NCBI GenBank assembly: GCA_003646355.1
Contig: QNFO01000033.1
Span: forward strand, 1-8,531
Reading direction: 5' to 3'
DNA from: Gammaproteobacteria bacterium
GTDB taxonomy: Bacteria > Pseudomonadota > Gammaproteobacteria > Pseudomonadales > Porticoccaceae
Length of the DNA: 8,531 nt
Part shown: one piece after another, positions 7,922 through 8,531 of the stretch
Layout of the letters: each line of letters opens with the position of its first letter
Position numbering within the stretch: position 1 is the stretch's first letter
The notes under the pieces: model-generated
Database searches by the model: none
Told to the model about the DNA's origin: nothing
What the model saw: the letters and a program-made list of their open reading frames with translations, nothing else
Made by a program: the position numbers and the translations under genes

Positions 7922-8531
7922 TTAACCTTCAACATCACGCCAAAAATGCCGCTTCAACCAGTAGTCCAGGCTGAAAAAGCGCCCACCCCCGGTGAAGAAC
8001 AAACTCAGCAACATTACTAAATAAGTAGCGGCAAATTCAATGCCGTTATTAAGCACCACAAAGCTGCCCTTTTCGGTCAGCCAGCTATAGTTGCCGTTGT
8101 CTTTAAGCAGACTCTTTGCAACGGCGACCCGCCGACCCACCTCTTCGCTGTTCTCAAGACTGCGCTGAGCCGCGGGGATACCGATATCGGCCAGGACTTT
8201 CGCGGTGCTCGTTTCGGGATTGCCTGGTGCGATGGCGAACCAGCCATGGTCCCAGTGCACGGTCATCATCGCCACCGCCATAGAAATTATCAGCGGTATG
8301 GCAAACCAGCGCACGGCCAAACCAATCAGCAAGCTAATGCCACCCACCAGTTCGGCAAAAATAGCGAGGCTCACCATCAGCGCGGGTGCGGGCAAGCCCA
8401 AACCCCAGTCGGCATTGCCGAACCAGGCAACCATGTCTTCGTAGTTATGTAGTTTGTGCAAACCAGCGGCAATCATTATCGGCGCTAAATACAAGCGTAT
8501 TAAAAGAGGCGGCAGTCCATCGAGCCATTTA
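7922..8531 (-). CDS. DoxX family membrane protein, 5' end beyond the window
   Basis: About 202 residues are visible. The reading frame stays open to the window edge, and the residues before the TTG at 8494 (KWLDGLPPLLIR) continue a typical DoxX first helix (RLYLAPIMIAAGLHKL). TTG 8494 is therefore an internal Leu codon, and the true start lies past 8531. Membrane segments, numbered from the first visible residue, are about 8-25, 50-72, 75-92 and 160-180. DoxX proteins are small inner-membrane proteins with four helices, linked in some bacteria to thiol or redox homeostasis; the function here is not known. Unusually, about 60 hydrophilic residues (about 98-156) separate helices 3 and 4. The helix 3 end carries a HWDHGW motif, and the C-terminus is basic and aromatic (DYWLKRHFWRD). 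No clear terminator follows, and rhlB begins 114 bases on from its own promoter. Confidence 0.85.
   Translation of the reverse strand, partial: KWLDGLPPLLIRLYLAPIMIAAGLHKLHNYEDMVAWFGNADWGLGLPAPALMVSLAIFAELVGGISLLIGLAVRWFAIPLIISMAVAMMTVHWDHGWFAIAPGNPETSTAKVLADIGIPAAQRSLENSEEVGRRVAVAKSLLKDNGNYSWLTEKGSFVVLNNGIEFAATYLVMLLSLFFTGGGRFFSLDYWLKRHFWRDVEG

Noticed and set aside
8492..8494. TTG as the start codon of the DoxX gene
   Set aside because: The frame stays open to the window edge and the preceding codons encode the expected first part of helix 1, so this is an internal Leu codon.

Overview
The window looks like an ordinary chromosomal stretch from an aerobic gammaproteobacterium. The CysZ and RhlB proteins are of the gammaproteobacterial type, base composition is moderate and even, and the gene set (acyl-CoA transferase, aldehyde dehydrogenase, NorE/NorF-like membrane proteins, DoxX) recalls marine Cellvibrionales/Spongiibacteraceae-like bacteria that degrade hydrophobic compounds. 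The taxonomic placement is an inference from protein character, not from a marker gene. I see no mobile element, CRISPR array, tRNA, rRNA or defence system.

Layout. Positions 22-3988 hold five genes on the minus strand that could form one transcription unit. In transcription order they are a short AsmA-like membrane-anchored protein (3988-3224), an NAD(P)-dependent aldehyde dehydrogenase (3181-1763), an unrecognised multipass membrane protein (1672-971), a heme-copper oxidase subunit III/NorE-like protein (941-327) and a subunit IV/NorF-like protein that overlaps it by four bases (330-22). Gaps are 42, 90 and 29 bases and then an overlap, so the last three genes are the most tightly linked. 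A 273-base gene-free stretch (3989-4261) follows, with a probable terminator-like hairpin.

Next comes a class III (CaiB/BaiF) CoA-transferase on the minus strand (5461-4262). It is divergent from cysZ, a sulfate-uptake membrane protein on the plus strand (5616-6347), and the 154 bases between them carry a plausible promoter for each direction. cysZ converges on rhlB, a DEAD-box RNA helicase on the minus strand (7807-6419). The two are separated by a clear intrinsic terminator whose U-tract serves rhlB. rhlB has a good extended -10 promoter and a leader hairpin. The window ends inside a DoxX-family membrane protein gene on the minus strand whose 5' end lies beyond position 8531.

How the genes may work together. 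The aldehyde dehydrogenase and CoA-transferase fit catabolism in which an aldehyde is oxidised to an acid and acids are activated by CoA transfer; the substrate cannot be read from the sequence. The subunit III/IV-like pair has no catalytic subunit I or II nearby, so it is more likely an accessory NorEF-like pair than part of a complete terminal oxidase encoded here. cysZ, rhlB and doxX look like independent housekeeping or envelope genes. The points most worth a second look are the three-gene membrane cassette at 22-1672, the hydrophilic insertion in the DoxX protein, the rhlB leader hairpin and the competing hairpins at 4172-4254. None amounts to a clearly new system.
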